From: Planococcus sp. CP5-4_YE
GTDB lineage: Bacteria; Bacillota; Bacilli; Bacillales_A; Planococcaceae
Direction: 5' to 3'
NCBI RefSeq assembly: GCF_019042655.1
Contig: NZ_JAHPZO010000023.1
Span: 1-37,692 of the forward strand
DNA length: 37,692 nt
A program made the translations under genes and the position numbers. A model generated the notes under the pieces. It did not search any database and had not been told where the DNA came from. It was given only the letters and a program-made list of their open reading frames with translations. Each line of letters opens with the position of its first letter. Positions within the stretch are counted from its first letter, which is position 1. This document shows positions 31,605 to 37,692 of this stretch, piece by piece.

Positions 31605-32891
31605 ATGGCAAAAAACATCACAGAGCTGGAAAGGGAAGCTATTGCTAAAGAGGTGACCGTGGCCGATATTATGGTCGCCAATCAGGCGCTGAAGGATGTT
31701 ATCATCCGGACGCCCTTGCAGCGCAACGAGATTCTTTCGGCACGCTATGGCTGCAATGTCTTTTTAAAACGCGAAGACCAGCAAGTGGTCCGGTCGTTTA
31801 AATTGCGCGGCGCCTATAATTTCATCCGCAGCATGACCGAATCTGAACGCTCCAAGGGCGTCGTCTGTGCGAGTGCAGGCAACCATGCCCAAGGTGTCGC
31901 TTATTCCTGCCAGGCGCTTGGCATTGAAGGGAAGATCTTCATGCCGCTGACGACACCGAGCCAGAAGGTGTCACAAGTGAAGCGCTTCGGCGGCGAGTGC
32001 GTAGAAGTCGTCTTGATCGGTGACAGTTTCGACGATGCCTTTGCGGCAGCGATGGACGTTTGCTCGGAAGAAGGCAAGACCTTCGTCCATCCGTTCAACG
32101 CGGAAGCGGTTATCGCAGGACAAGGGACGGTGGCAGTCGAAGTTCTCAATGACATGCAGGAACCGGTCGATTATATGTTCTGTGCCATTGGCGGTGGAGG
32201 GTTGGCGTCTGGAGTCGGCACATATTTGAAAGGTATTTCTCCATCGACGAAGCTGATCGGTGTGGAACCGGAAGGCGCTGCGAGCATGAAGGCTTCTCTC
32301 AAGGAAGGGCAAGTGACACGGCTCGATACGATCGACACCTTTGTCGATGGGGCAGCGGTCAAGCAAGTTGGCGATTTGTCGATGGCGATCTGCCAGAAAG
32401 TGTTGGCTGACATCGTTCCAGTTCCGGAAGGCAAAGTGTGTACGACAATCCTTGAACTATACAACGAAAATGCTATCGTCGCAGAACCGGCTGGTGCCTT
32501 ATCGGTAGCGGCACTCGATTTCTACCGGGAGGAAATCCGCGGGAAGAATGTCGTCTGCGTCGTCAGTGGCGGCAATAACGATATCGAACGCATGCAGGAA
32601 ATCAAAGAAAAATCCTTAATCTATGAAGGCTTGAAGCATTATTTCATTGTAACCTTCCCGCAACGCGCGGGAGCCCTCCGGAAGTTCATGGGGGATGTGC
32701 TTGGTGAACAAGACGATATCACCCACTTTGAATACACCAAACGAAATAACCGTGAACATGGACCCGTCTTGGTGGGGATTGAATTGAAAGACCCGGCAGA
32801 TTATGGGCCTCTTGTGGAGCGTATGGCGCAAAATGGCTTTCCGTATAAAAATATTAATAACGATTCATTGCTTTTCAATTTGCTGATCTAA
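31605..32891 (+). CDS. ilvA: threonine ammonia-lyase (threonine dehydratase)
   Basis: This 428-residue PLP enzyme deaminates threonine to 2-oxobutanoate, the first committed step of isoleucine synthesis. The PLP lysine is K66 in SFKLRGAYN. The phosphate-binding loop is GGGGLASG (about 186-193), and ASAGNHAQG (about 89-97) is the asparagine loop. The C-terminal 85 residues form one ACT-like regulatory domain (HYFIVTFPQRAGALRKF...), the short single-ACT form seen in Bacilli, which suggests isoleucine feedback control. ATG 31605 follows GAGGGTGAAAGGG; an ATG at 31587 precedes that site. It stands alone, away from ilvBHC-leu genes, with a terminator after it. Confidence 0.95.
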   Translation: MAKNITELEREAIAKEVTVADIMVANQALKDVIIRTPLQRNEILSARYGCNVFLKREDQQVVRSFKLRGAYNFIRSMTESERSKGVVCASAGNHAQGVAYSCQALGIEGKIFMPLTTPSQKVSQVKRFGGECVEVVLIGDSFDDAFAAAMDVCSEEGKTFVHPFNAEAVIAGQGTVAVEVLNDMQEPVDYMFCAIGGGGLASGVGTYLKGISPSTKLIGVEPEGAASMKASLKEGQVTRLDTIDTFVDGAAVKQVGDLSMAICQKVLADIVPVPEGKVCTTILELYNENAIVAEPAGALSVAALDFYREEIRGKNVVCVVSGGNNDIERMQEIKEKSLIYEGLKHYFIVTFPQRAGALRKFMGDVLGEQDDITHFEYTKRNNREHGPVLVGIELKDPADYGPLVERMAQNGFPYKNINNDSLLFNLLI

Positions 32892-32899
32892 TTTGATGG

Positions 32900-32940
32900 C
32901 TGTGCTGCCCGCTGTGTTTCGAGTGGGTGGCACAGTTTTT
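32900..32940 (+). terminator. intrinsic terminator of ilvA
   Basis: CTGTGC and GCACAG flank a partly paired inner part (TGCCC/GGGTG), ending in TTTTT. Confidence 0.7.
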
Positions 32941-33057
32941 CCATTATCCGGCAGGTTGTACGGGTTTGATTCACTTGAACTAAAAGAAAGTATTTTTATC
33001 AATAATAAACAGATTAATGATAATAAATCATTATTTTAAATATTCAGTAATTTAGTG

Positions 33058-33319
33058 TTTACAAGAAATGTGAAATATTGTAGGCTAATACTATTACATT
33101 ATCTTATACAAATTTTTGCTTTTCATTTTGGTTAGCGCTTTATAAGCAAATGTCACTGAGTAAATTGAATAGCTACTTCTGGAGGAGATAAAGAACAAGG
33201 AATAGCAGTTCTGTACAACTGGAAAATTATACTTTGGTTGAATGTGGCAGACTATAGTGCTGTGCACAGCGCCGGAAATATTCTCCTCTGGATAGTGGAG
33301 TCTGTTCCGGTGCTTTTTT
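33058..33319 (+). promoter_or_regulatory. leader with terminator-like hairpin before the small-protein operon
   Basis: TTTACA (33058-33063) and TAGGCT (33081-33086), 17 bases apart, are a plausible promoter. A leader of about 230 bases follows. It ends in a GC-rich hairpin with AGCGCCGGAA (33268-33277) against TTCCGGTGCT (33305-33314) and a T-run, only 28 bases before the next ATG. A 12-bp palindrome GCTGTGCACAGC (33259-33270) overlaps the left arm and could compete with it. The layout suggests an attenuator or a small RNA ending at 33319. No known riboswitch or T-box core is visible. The 32941-33057 part is AT-rich and holds nothing recognisable. Confidence 0.45.
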
Positions 33320-33346
33320 ATTAGTAAGAACAAAGGAGAGAAGGTT

Positions 33347-33691
33347 ATGGAAGAAAGGGGAGAACTTGTTAAGCCGTTTAGGAACACTTGGCAAGCACTG
33401 CAATCATCAAAAACTAGGCGTACCCGAATTGGCAGCAGAACTATACGGTTTCTCGGCTACGATGACAGCGGTACAGCTGTCAATCAAGTGGATATTTGGA
33501 TGACCCAGGAAGAGTTGCCTGTCTTTATTGACGCACTCGTTATTCATCCAATACCGCTGCCGACGGATTATCTGCAGACAGCTGAACCCGACGACAACGG
33601 GTTTTGGGTAAGGATCCGTTCGCACGAGTCACCAAAAGTCTTTGTTTCGAGGTTAAGTTCGGCAATTGGCTGTATAGAACAGCCAGCTTAA
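33347..33691 (+). CDS. hypothetical protein, first gene of small-protein operon
   Basis: The protein is 114 residues. It has a basic N-terminal 35 residues (SSKTRRTRIGSRTIRF) and a central GYDDSGTAVNQVDIWMTQEELPVFIDAL, which looks like a compact alpha/beta domain. The C-terminus is AEPDDNGFWVRIRS...VSRLSSAIGC. There is no membrane helix or signal. CAAAGGAGAGAAGG precedes the ATG. I do not recognise the family. It lies 33 bases upstream of the first of two HTH-like genes, so co-transcription is likely. Confidence 0.65.
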   Translation: MEERGELVKPFRNTWQALQSSKTRRTRIGSRTIRFLGYDDSGTAVNQVDIWMTQEELPVFIDALVIHPIPLPTDYLQTAEPDDNGFWVRIRSHESPKVFVSRLSSAIGCIEQPA

Positions 33692-33724
33692 TCAATCTAA
33701 ATCAAGTGGAAGGCGGTAATGTTA

Positions 33725-33937
33725 ATGGATAATCGGAGTGACCTGATTAAACTGGGCGATGAAGACATTTACCTGATCCTATACTTGTGGAAAGTGAAAG
33801 GCTATGAAACAAAAGAGTTGGCCCAGCGCTTTCATATAAGTGTTGAGTCTTTGGAGGATTTGCTGTCTGGCCATGTGAGAAGAGATTGCTACAGAGCATT
33901 CAACCGAATTGAAAAATATTTGGTGGAGACTTACTGA
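33725..33937 (+). CDS. small HTH-like protein, paralogue 1
   Basis: This 70-residue protein looks like one helix-turn-helix unit: helix DEDIYLILYLWKV (12-24), helix ETKELAQRF (28-36), turn HIS, and recognition-like helix VESLEDLLSG (40-49). The tail is RRDCYRAFNRIEKYL. It aligns without any gap, residue number for residue number, with the protein at 34098. Identities include L7, K9, L10, D12, E13, Y16, I18, L19, Y20, L32, S39, E44, G49, R52, C55, F59, E63 and L66. That alignment and GGAAGGCGG 8 bases upstream support ATG 33725 rather than 33719. DNA binding is inferred, not shown. Confidence 0.7.
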   Translation: MDNRSDLIKLGDEDIYLILYLWKVKGYETKELAQRFHISVESLEDLLSGHVRRDCYRAFNRIEKYLVETY

Positions 33938-33967
33938 GCGATAAACTTTTAATAAGGAGTGTTCAAG

Positions 33968-34123
33968 ATGGGAAACCACAACGAGATGAAAAAAACCAAC
34001 GCTGCTTTTACAGCCAGCTATGAGCGCTTTATTAAAGGTTATCAGCAGTATAAAGCCGAGCGTACCGGGCAGCAACCTAATGGGGGGGTCAAGCGCTATG
34101 ACAACAGCACACGAGTTAAATAA
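33968..34123 (+). CDS. 51-residue basic protein, unknown
   Basis: The frame is MGNHNEMKKTNAAFTASYERF..., ending RYDNSTRVK. It is strongly basic and polar, probably helical in the middle (SYERFIKGYQQYKAER). AAGGAGTGTTCAAG gives a good ribosome binding site. Its last 26 bases overlap the start of the next HTH-like gene in another frame, a translational-coupling arrangement. No family recognised. Confidence 0.55.
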   Translation: MGNHNEMKKTNAAFTASYERFIKGYQQYKAERTGQQPNGGVKRYDNSTRVK

Positions 34124-34331
34124 GCTCAGCGATGAGGCTGTCTACAGTATCTTGTATTTCTATCATATTGAAGAATTTTCTGCCGAACACTTAGGAATGA
34201 AATACGGGGTGAGCAGTTTGACGATCGAAGGTATCGCCAAAGGCCGATATCGCCCGAAATGCCATGAGAATTTCATGATCGTCGAAGGCATTTTGGAACG
34301 CCGTCTGGTGAAGCGAGCCGAAAGCCAATAA
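34098..34331 (+). CDS. small HTH-like protein, paralogue 2
   Basis: This 77-residue protein is colinear and gap-free with the 33725 product over residues 7-66 (helix DEAVYSILYFY, helix SAEHLGMKY, turn GVS, helix SLTIEGIAKG, then RPKCHENFMIVEGIL). It has a longer basic C-terminus (RRLVKRAESQ). It starts at ATG 34098 inside the end of the 51-residue gene, with a G-rich stretch as the only ribosome binding site, consistent with coupled translation. The fold suggests a compact DNA-binding protein. Whether the two paralogues form a heterodimer is speculation. Confidence 0.7.
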   Translation: MTTAHELNKLSDEAVYSILYFYHIEEFSAEHLGMKYGVSSLTIEGIAKGRYRPKCHENFMIVEGILERRLVKRAESQ

Positions 34332-34348
34332 ACCAGAATTTATTATCG

Positions 34349-34388
34349 AAAAAGCCGGAAGCCCATTCAAAAGGGCTTCCGGCTTTTA
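34349..34388. terminator. bidirectional terminator
   Basis: AAAAGCCGGAAGCCC pairs perfectly with GGGCTTCCGGCTTTT around ATTCAAAA. It lies between the small-protein operon and the convergent msrAB gene. Confidence 0.92.
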
Positions 34389-34394
34389 TCATGC

Positions 34395-35504
34395 TTAATC
34401 AGTTACTTTGTCTGTCAGGTATCCATAGCCTTGTGTTTCCATCTCTTCAAGAGGCACAAAACGCAATGCCGCGCTGTTCATGCAATAGCGTAAACCGCCG
34501 GCATCTTCCGGGCCGTCTTCAAAGACATGCCCCAAGTGGCTGTCGCCCGTGCGGCTCCTGATTTCGGTCTGCATGCCGAATAGGGAAAGATCATCGTGTT
34601 CGGTTACGACTGCCGGATCGATCGGCTTCGTGAAGCTTGGCCAACCGGTCTCGGAATCATATTTGTCTTTGGAAGAAAAGAGCGGTTCGCCGGTGACGAT
34701 GTCGACATAGATGCCGGGTTCGTAAAAGCCATCGTATTCATTATTGAATGCAGTCTCTGTTCCGTCTTCCTGGGTGACGCGGTATTGTTCATCGGTCAGC
34801 ATTTCCCGGATTTCCTCTTCATCCGGTTTCGGGTAATCGGCCGGATCGATCAATTGCGGGACTTCCTGGTCTTCTAGGCTTGTGAAGTCAACATGGCAAT
34901 AGCCATCCGGATTTTTCTCCAAATAGTCTTGGTGGTAGTTTTCCGCGAGGTAATAATTCGTCAGCGGTTCGACTTCGGTAACAATTGGCTTATCATATTT
35001 TTTTTGCTCGTTGGCAATGGTCTCATCAATCGTACTTACAACTGACGGGTCATCGTAGAAGATGGCGGTCCGGTATTGGTTGCCGCGGTCATTGCCTTGC
35101 TGGTCGACAAGTGTCGGGTCGATGATCAGGAAATAGCGGTCAAGCAATTCCTCGAGCGATACACGCTCTGGATCATAGCGCAAATGGACGGTTTCGGCAT
35201 AGCCGGTATCGCCTGTCAGCACTTCTTCGTATGTCGGGTCTTCAATCGTTCCGCCTGCATAGCCGGAAGTTACTTCGTAGACGCCGTAGATGCGTGCCAT
35301 ATAGGCTTCAACACCCCAGAAGCAGCCACCTGCAAACCAAATGTCTTCCAAATTTTCCGTATCGAACTCCAGCTCTTCGTTTGGATTGTCCGGAAAGCGC
35401 GATTCCGAAGCAGGAGAGGAGGCGGTAGTAGAGTCAGTGACTGCTTCGCTTGAACAGCCTGCCAGCAGCAATAATAAGAGCAGGGGCAAAAAATATTGTT
35501 TCAT
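34395..35504 (-). CDS. msrAB: lipid-anchored methionine sulfoxide reductase MsrA-MsrB fusion
   Basis: This 369-residue lipoprotein (LAGC, Cys 17) would repair oxidised methionine in surface proteins. The MsrA domain (about 54-210, specific for S-sulfoxide) has the catalytic GCFWG (Cys61). The MsrB domain (about 225-360, R-sulfoxide) has TGWPSF, SHLGHVF and the catalytic [11 protein letters not shown] (Cys341). The zinc-binding CxxC pairs of many MsrBs are absent, as usual in fused forms ([13 protein letters not shown]). AAAGGCGG precedes the ATG on the minus strand. It lies 16 bases after a TlpA-like lipoprotein gene, its probable reductant. A related membrane-anchored arrangement (MsrAB with thioredoxin-like lipoproteins and CcdA) is known from Streptococcus pneumoniae. 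Confidence 0.93.
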   Translation of the reverse strand: MKQYFLPLLLLLLLAGCSSEAVTDSTTASSPASESRFPDNPNEELEFDTENLEDIWFAGGCFWGVEAYMARIYGVYEVTSGYAGGTIEDPTYEEVLTGDTGYAETVHLRYDPERVSLEELLDRYFLIIDPTLVDQQGNDRGNQYRTAIFYDDPSVVSTIDETIANEQKKYDKPIVTEVEPLTNYYLAENYHQDYLEKNPDGYCHVDFTSLEDQEVPQLIDPADYPKPDEEEIREMLTDEQYRVTQEDGTETAFNNEYDGFYEPGIYVDIVTGEPLFSSKDKYDSETGWPSFTKPIDPAVVTEHDDLSLFGMQTEIRSRTGDSHLGHVFEDGPEDAGGLRYCMNSAALRFVPLEEMETQGYGYLTDKVTD

Positions 35505-35520
35505 CAGTGGTTCCGCCTTT

Positions 35521-36027
35521 CTAGCGAATCGAATTCATCAATTCGAGTATTTCGTCATTGGTCACGTGGCCGGTGCGTTGTTCGGTGATTCTCCCAGCAG
35601 AGTTGATCCAGGCAGAACTGGGGTAGGCATCCATATCGAACTGGCCGAATATGTCCCCTCCTTCATCAAGCAAGACGATAAAATCATCGTCATGTTCGAT
35701 GCTTGAGATCCAAGCTTTGAACTCATTGGCATTTCGCTCAGCGTATGTTCCGGGGGAGATAATGGTGAGGATCGTGAAGTCTTTATCGCTTTCACCCAAT
35801 TCCTCTAGTTCGCTCAAGCCGGAAAGGCAAATCGAGCACCAGGATGCCCAAAAGAATAAATAGACTTTTTCGCCTTGGTAGTCAGCGAGATGGTGGACAG
35901 TGCCGTGGAGGTCAGTCAATGCAAAATCAGGTGCCGCGGGTCCGCGGTTTTCCGATAGTACTTCCGAGCAGGAAGTCAGAGTGAGCAGAAGGGCAGCTAA
36001 TATAAGCAGCCGGAGTGGCAATTTCAT
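35521..36027 (-). CDS. TlpA-like thioredoxin-fold lipoprotein
   Basis: This 168-residue lipoprotein has its signal ending at LTSC (Cys 20). The extracytoplasmic thioredoxin fold has the redox site FWASWCSIC (Cys64, Cys67) and a cis-proline in AYPSSAW (Pro136). The CSIC motif is less common than CxPC and suggests a reductant role for a particular partner. It is the upstream gene of a two-gene operon with msrAB (16-base gap), so it very probably recycles MsrAB outside the membrane. Its own electrons could come from a CcdA-type protein such as the one at 13194-13913. AAGGATG with 9-base spacing favours ATG 36027 over two earlier in-frame ATGs. Confidence 0.88.
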   Translation of the reverse strand: MKLPLRLLILAALLLTLTSCSEVLSENRGPAAPDFALTDLHGTVHHLADYQGEKVYLFFWASWCSICLSGLSELEELGESDKDFTILTIISPGTYAERNANEFKAWISSIEHDDDFIVLLDEGGDIFGQFDMDAYPSSAWINSAGRITEQRTGHVTNDEILELMNSIR

Positions 36028-36207
36028 GATGATCATCCTTCCAGGTAAGGGCAATTGGCAAGGATTTGTCGTTTTCTTGCTTGAATTGCTATCTATTTGA
36101 GCTATTCCCCAAATAGAGGCCTTTGAACCACGGAACTGAAAGGATCCGGCATACTTATCGGCAAAGTCGGGTAAACTGACGGTAAGTAAAAGTATAGGAG
36201 CGGTTGG

Positions 36208-36942
36208 ATGGATAGAGAAACGAAATTATCAGGCTTTGCTTTCATTGTGCTTCTAGTGGGTCTTGGGCTTGCGGCATTATTCATTACGCTGTTTGCGGAA
36301 CTGGCCGATGAAATGCTTGAACAGGAATTGGCTGTGTTCGATGCAGTGGTCATTCAATTGCTGGAAATTATTAGCAGCGACTGGATGGATACAGCGATGT
36401 TCGTCATCACTGAACTTGGGTCTGTGTGGTTTCTGGTGTTGATGTCGCTTGGCGTCTTATGGATCTTGGGTGTCAAGATGCGCGACAAATGGGGCGTCCT
36501 GTTTTATTTGGTGGCAGTCGGCGGCGGATCGCTGTTGACACTGCTGTTAAAGCATTTCTTTAGCCGGGAGCGGCCAAGCATCAACGAAACGATCGATGCG
36601 GTCGGCTATAGTTTTCCCAGCGGCCATTCGATGGGCTCGCTAATTTTTTACGGCTTTCTTATCTATTTGGTCATCCGAACCAAGCAGAATCCGAGGCTGC
36701 AATGGGTATCGGTTTTCGGGCTCAGTGTGTTGATCATGCTGATCGGAATCAGCCGGATTTACCTCGGTGCACATTTTCCAAGCGATGTCATCGCAGGCTA
36801 TATCGCAGGCACTATCTGGCTTGTATTGAGCTTGGTGGCACTTGAATGGATCCAGTGGCATCAAAGAAGCCCTGTGCCGCCTGTTACCGCTTTGCGGAAA
36901 GTATTGGCACCGGTCTACCGAGCTGTTATCAATAAATTGTAA
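36208..36942 (+). CDS. PAP2-family membrane phosphatase
   Basis: This 244-residue membrane protein has about six helices and the three PAP2 signature motifs facing outside. These are KHFFSRERP (K...RP, about 112-120), YSFPSGHSMGS (about 131-141) and SRIYLGAHFPSDVIAG (about 178-193, with the catalytic His and Asp). Such enzymes dephosphorylate phosphatidate, phosphatidylglycerophosphate or undecaprenyl pyrophosphate; the substrate cannot be told by eye. TAGGAGCGG precedes the ATG. Monocistronic, ending at a GC-rich terminator. Confidence 0.9.
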   Translation: MDRETKLSGFAFIVLLVGLGLAALFITLFAELADEMLEQELAVFDAVVIQLLEIISSDWMDTAMFVITELGSVWFLVLMSLGVLWILGVKMRDKWGVLFYLVAVGGGSLLTLLLKHFFSRERPSINETIDAVGYSFPSGHSMGSLIFYGFLIYLVIRTKQNPRLQWVSVFGLSVLIMLIGISRIYLGAHFPSDVIAGYIAGTIWLVLSLVALEWIQWHQRSPVPPVTALRKVLAPVYRAVINKL

Positions 36943-36950
36943 ACATATGG

Positions 36951-36976
36951 GCTGCCGGTTTGCCGGCGGCTTTTTT
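36951..36976 (+). terminator. intrinsic terminator
   Basis: GCTGCCGG pairs with CCGGCGGC (one T-G wobble), then TTTTTT. It ends the PAP2 transcript. Confidence 0.85.
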
Positions 36977-37085
36977 GAATGCGCTGGAATTGTTAGGCAG
37001 AGCTAATGATTCATTTATAGCATAGTTTTCCACTCCACACAGTAGAATAAGTGAATGGCAGATGAACTTTGGGGAGCTCTTCAGC

Positions 37086-37163
37086 TTGAAAGACTTGAGC
37101 TCTTTAATGGTGATCCTTACTGTCATCTTAGTTTTATTCAGTAAACGGTGCAACCATAAATAA
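37086..37163 (+). CDS. possible 25-residue hydrophobic peptide
   Basis: A TTG-started frame (MKDLSSLMVILTVILVLF then SKRCNHK) has one hydrophobic helix and a basic end, behind GGGGAGC. Size and layout are those of small membrane peptides, including type I toxins, but chance is a serious alternative. I report it only as a candidate. Confidence 0.25.
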   Translation: MKDLSSLMVILTVILVLFSKRCNHK

Positions 37164-37237
37164 CTGAAAAATCAAAAAATTTTGTGGCGTTTTCTGTCAT
37201 TTGGGCGTATGATCAAAGAAAAGGAGGTGCCCTTGAG

Positions 37238-37336
37238 ATGACCGACATTGTTGGGCTGCTGCCCATGCTCATTTTCGGCGGGATAGCTGTTGTCATCATC
37301 GGGATGGTATTCTCATTCAAAAATTGGACACATTAA
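37238..37336 (+). CDS. 32-residue single-helix membrane peptide
   Basis: The frame is MTDIVGLLPMLIFGG..., ending FSFKNWTH. It is one transmembrane helix with a short polar end. AAAAGGAGGTGCCC is a very strong ribosome binding site 8 bases before the ATG, and a terminator follows at 37361, so it looks like a complete unit. No family recognised. Confidence 0.55.
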   Translation: MTDIVGLLPMLIFGGIAVVIIGMVFSFKNWTH

Positions 37337-37360
37337 CGGAAAATGTGGAAGCGTTTAACA

Positions 37361-37399
37361 GAAAGTCCTGCACAGGGAAGACGGGTGCGGGATTTTCTT
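37361..37399 (+). terminator. intrinsic terminator
   Basis: GAAAGTCCTGCAC (37361-37373) pairs with GTGCGGGATTTTC (37385-37397) through wobbles. It lies 25 bases after the 32-residue gene. Confidence 0.7.
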
Positions 37400-37467
37400 G
37401 TGCGTGACAAGGAATTTCTCAGTCGTTGCCGAATGAAAAACTAGAGAAGAAATTCAAGCGGCAAGGC

Positions 37468-37637
37468 GGGGGGGGGGGGATGAAATCAAATCGGGCGTAT
37501 TGGTCATCGGTGCGGTGGCGTTCATGATGGTACTCCTAGGGCTTTATATGGGGGGGGGGGGGGGGGATGAAATCAATTCGGGCGTATTGGTCATCGGTGC
37601 GGTGGCGTTCATGATGGTACTCCTAGGGCTTTATATG
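37468..37637. repeat. 71-bp tandem duplication separated by poly-G runs
   Basis: A run of 12 G (37468-37479) precedes copy 1 (37480-37550). A run of 17 G (37550-37566) precedes copy 2 (37567-37637). The copies differ at a single position (CAAATCGG versus CAATTCGG). The period is 87 bases, so the frame is kept. This is likely an assembly artefact near a contig end. Confidence 0.85.
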
Positions 37638-37692
37638 TTGCAAAGTAAAGGCACATTTTTAATCGCAGGTTACAACGCGATGCCTAAAGAAT
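37566..37692 (+). CDS. partial DUF3784-like membrane protein, cut by the window end
   Basis: The frame encodes DEINSGVLVIGAVAFMMVLL, one transmembrane helix, then QSKGTFLIAGYNAMPKE. That last stretch, LIAGYNxM, is typical of DUF3784 small membrane proteins. No proper start is visible. The ATG at 37567 is in another frame, and upstream the frame runs through poly-G into the duplicated copy at 37479. The true 5' end is probably lost in the poly-G artefact, and the 3' end lies outside the window. Confidence 0.55.

Noticed and set aside
33183..33323. Open frame without start ending VESVPVLFY, running through the leader hairpin
   Set aside because: There is no start codon with a ribosome binding site, and the frame coincides with the structured leader and terminator-like hairpin.

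Overview
The window reads as chromosomal DNA of a low-to-mid GC Gram-positive bacterium of the Bacillales, most likely a Planococcus/Planomicrobium-type Planococcaceae. This is inferred from strong AGGAGG-type ribosome binding sites, frequent TTG/GTG starts, many lipoproteins with LxxC lipoboxes, and homologues of B. subtilis-type proteins (YoxD, YjaZ/DUF2268, YcxB, BsuPI, YehS/DUF1456, class I Fda). A long imperfect intergenic palindrome of a type common in Bacillaceae/Planococcaceae genomes also fits. There are no rRNA or tRNA genes, transposases, phage structural genes or CRISPR arrays. Nearly every transcription unit ends in a clear intrinsic terminator.

Left part (0-5 kb): an empty 5' stretch ends in a strong terminator. 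It is followed by a two-gene RNA-repair operon, hen1 (3'-terminal ribose 2'-O-methyltransferase) and pnkp (kinase-phosphatase-ligase), coupled by a one-base overlap. The phosphatase module of this Pnkp lacks several residues usually conserved in its active-site loops.

5-15.5 kb: an accessory-looking run of small membrane proteins, lipoproteins and DUF proteins (DUF2199, DUF2268 Zn-protease, DUF4279), separated by a local family of AT-rich palindromes and look-alike terminators. A thiamine-diphosphate enzyme of the acetolactate synthase/pyruvate oxidase family follows, then a divergent ccdA / resA-like thiol-redox pair with two more small membrane proteins and a lipoprotein.

15.5-31.5 kb: a secreted lamin-tail/endonuclease I nuclease, two GNAT acetyltransferases, and an oxidoreductase-rich block. 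That block has three intact SDR enzymes plus an SDR gene remnant, a divergent TetR regulator with a visible palindromic operator, and an alpha/beta hydrolase. Next come a Mug-type DNA glycosylase, a YcxB-like protein, a BsuPI lipoprotein, an acyl-CoA ligase with a near-consensus promoter, and DUF1456. An 800-bp repeat-filled gap with three structured repeat units follows, then class I fructose-bisphosphate aldolase and a fourth SDR.

31.5-37.7 kb: ilvA, then an unrecognised mini-operon of four small proteins. Two of these are gap-free HTH-like paralogues, and the operon is preceded by a leader with a terminator-like hairpin. Next is an extracytoplasmic methionine sulfoxide repair pair (TlpA-like lipoprotein plus MsrAB lipoprotein). 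With CcdA elsewhere in the window, this could form an electron-transfer chain across the membrane. A PAP2 phosphatase, tiny membrane peptides and a broken DUF3784 gene close the window. The last gene lies in a 71-bp duplication punctuated by runs of 12 and 17 G, which is probably an assembly artefact.
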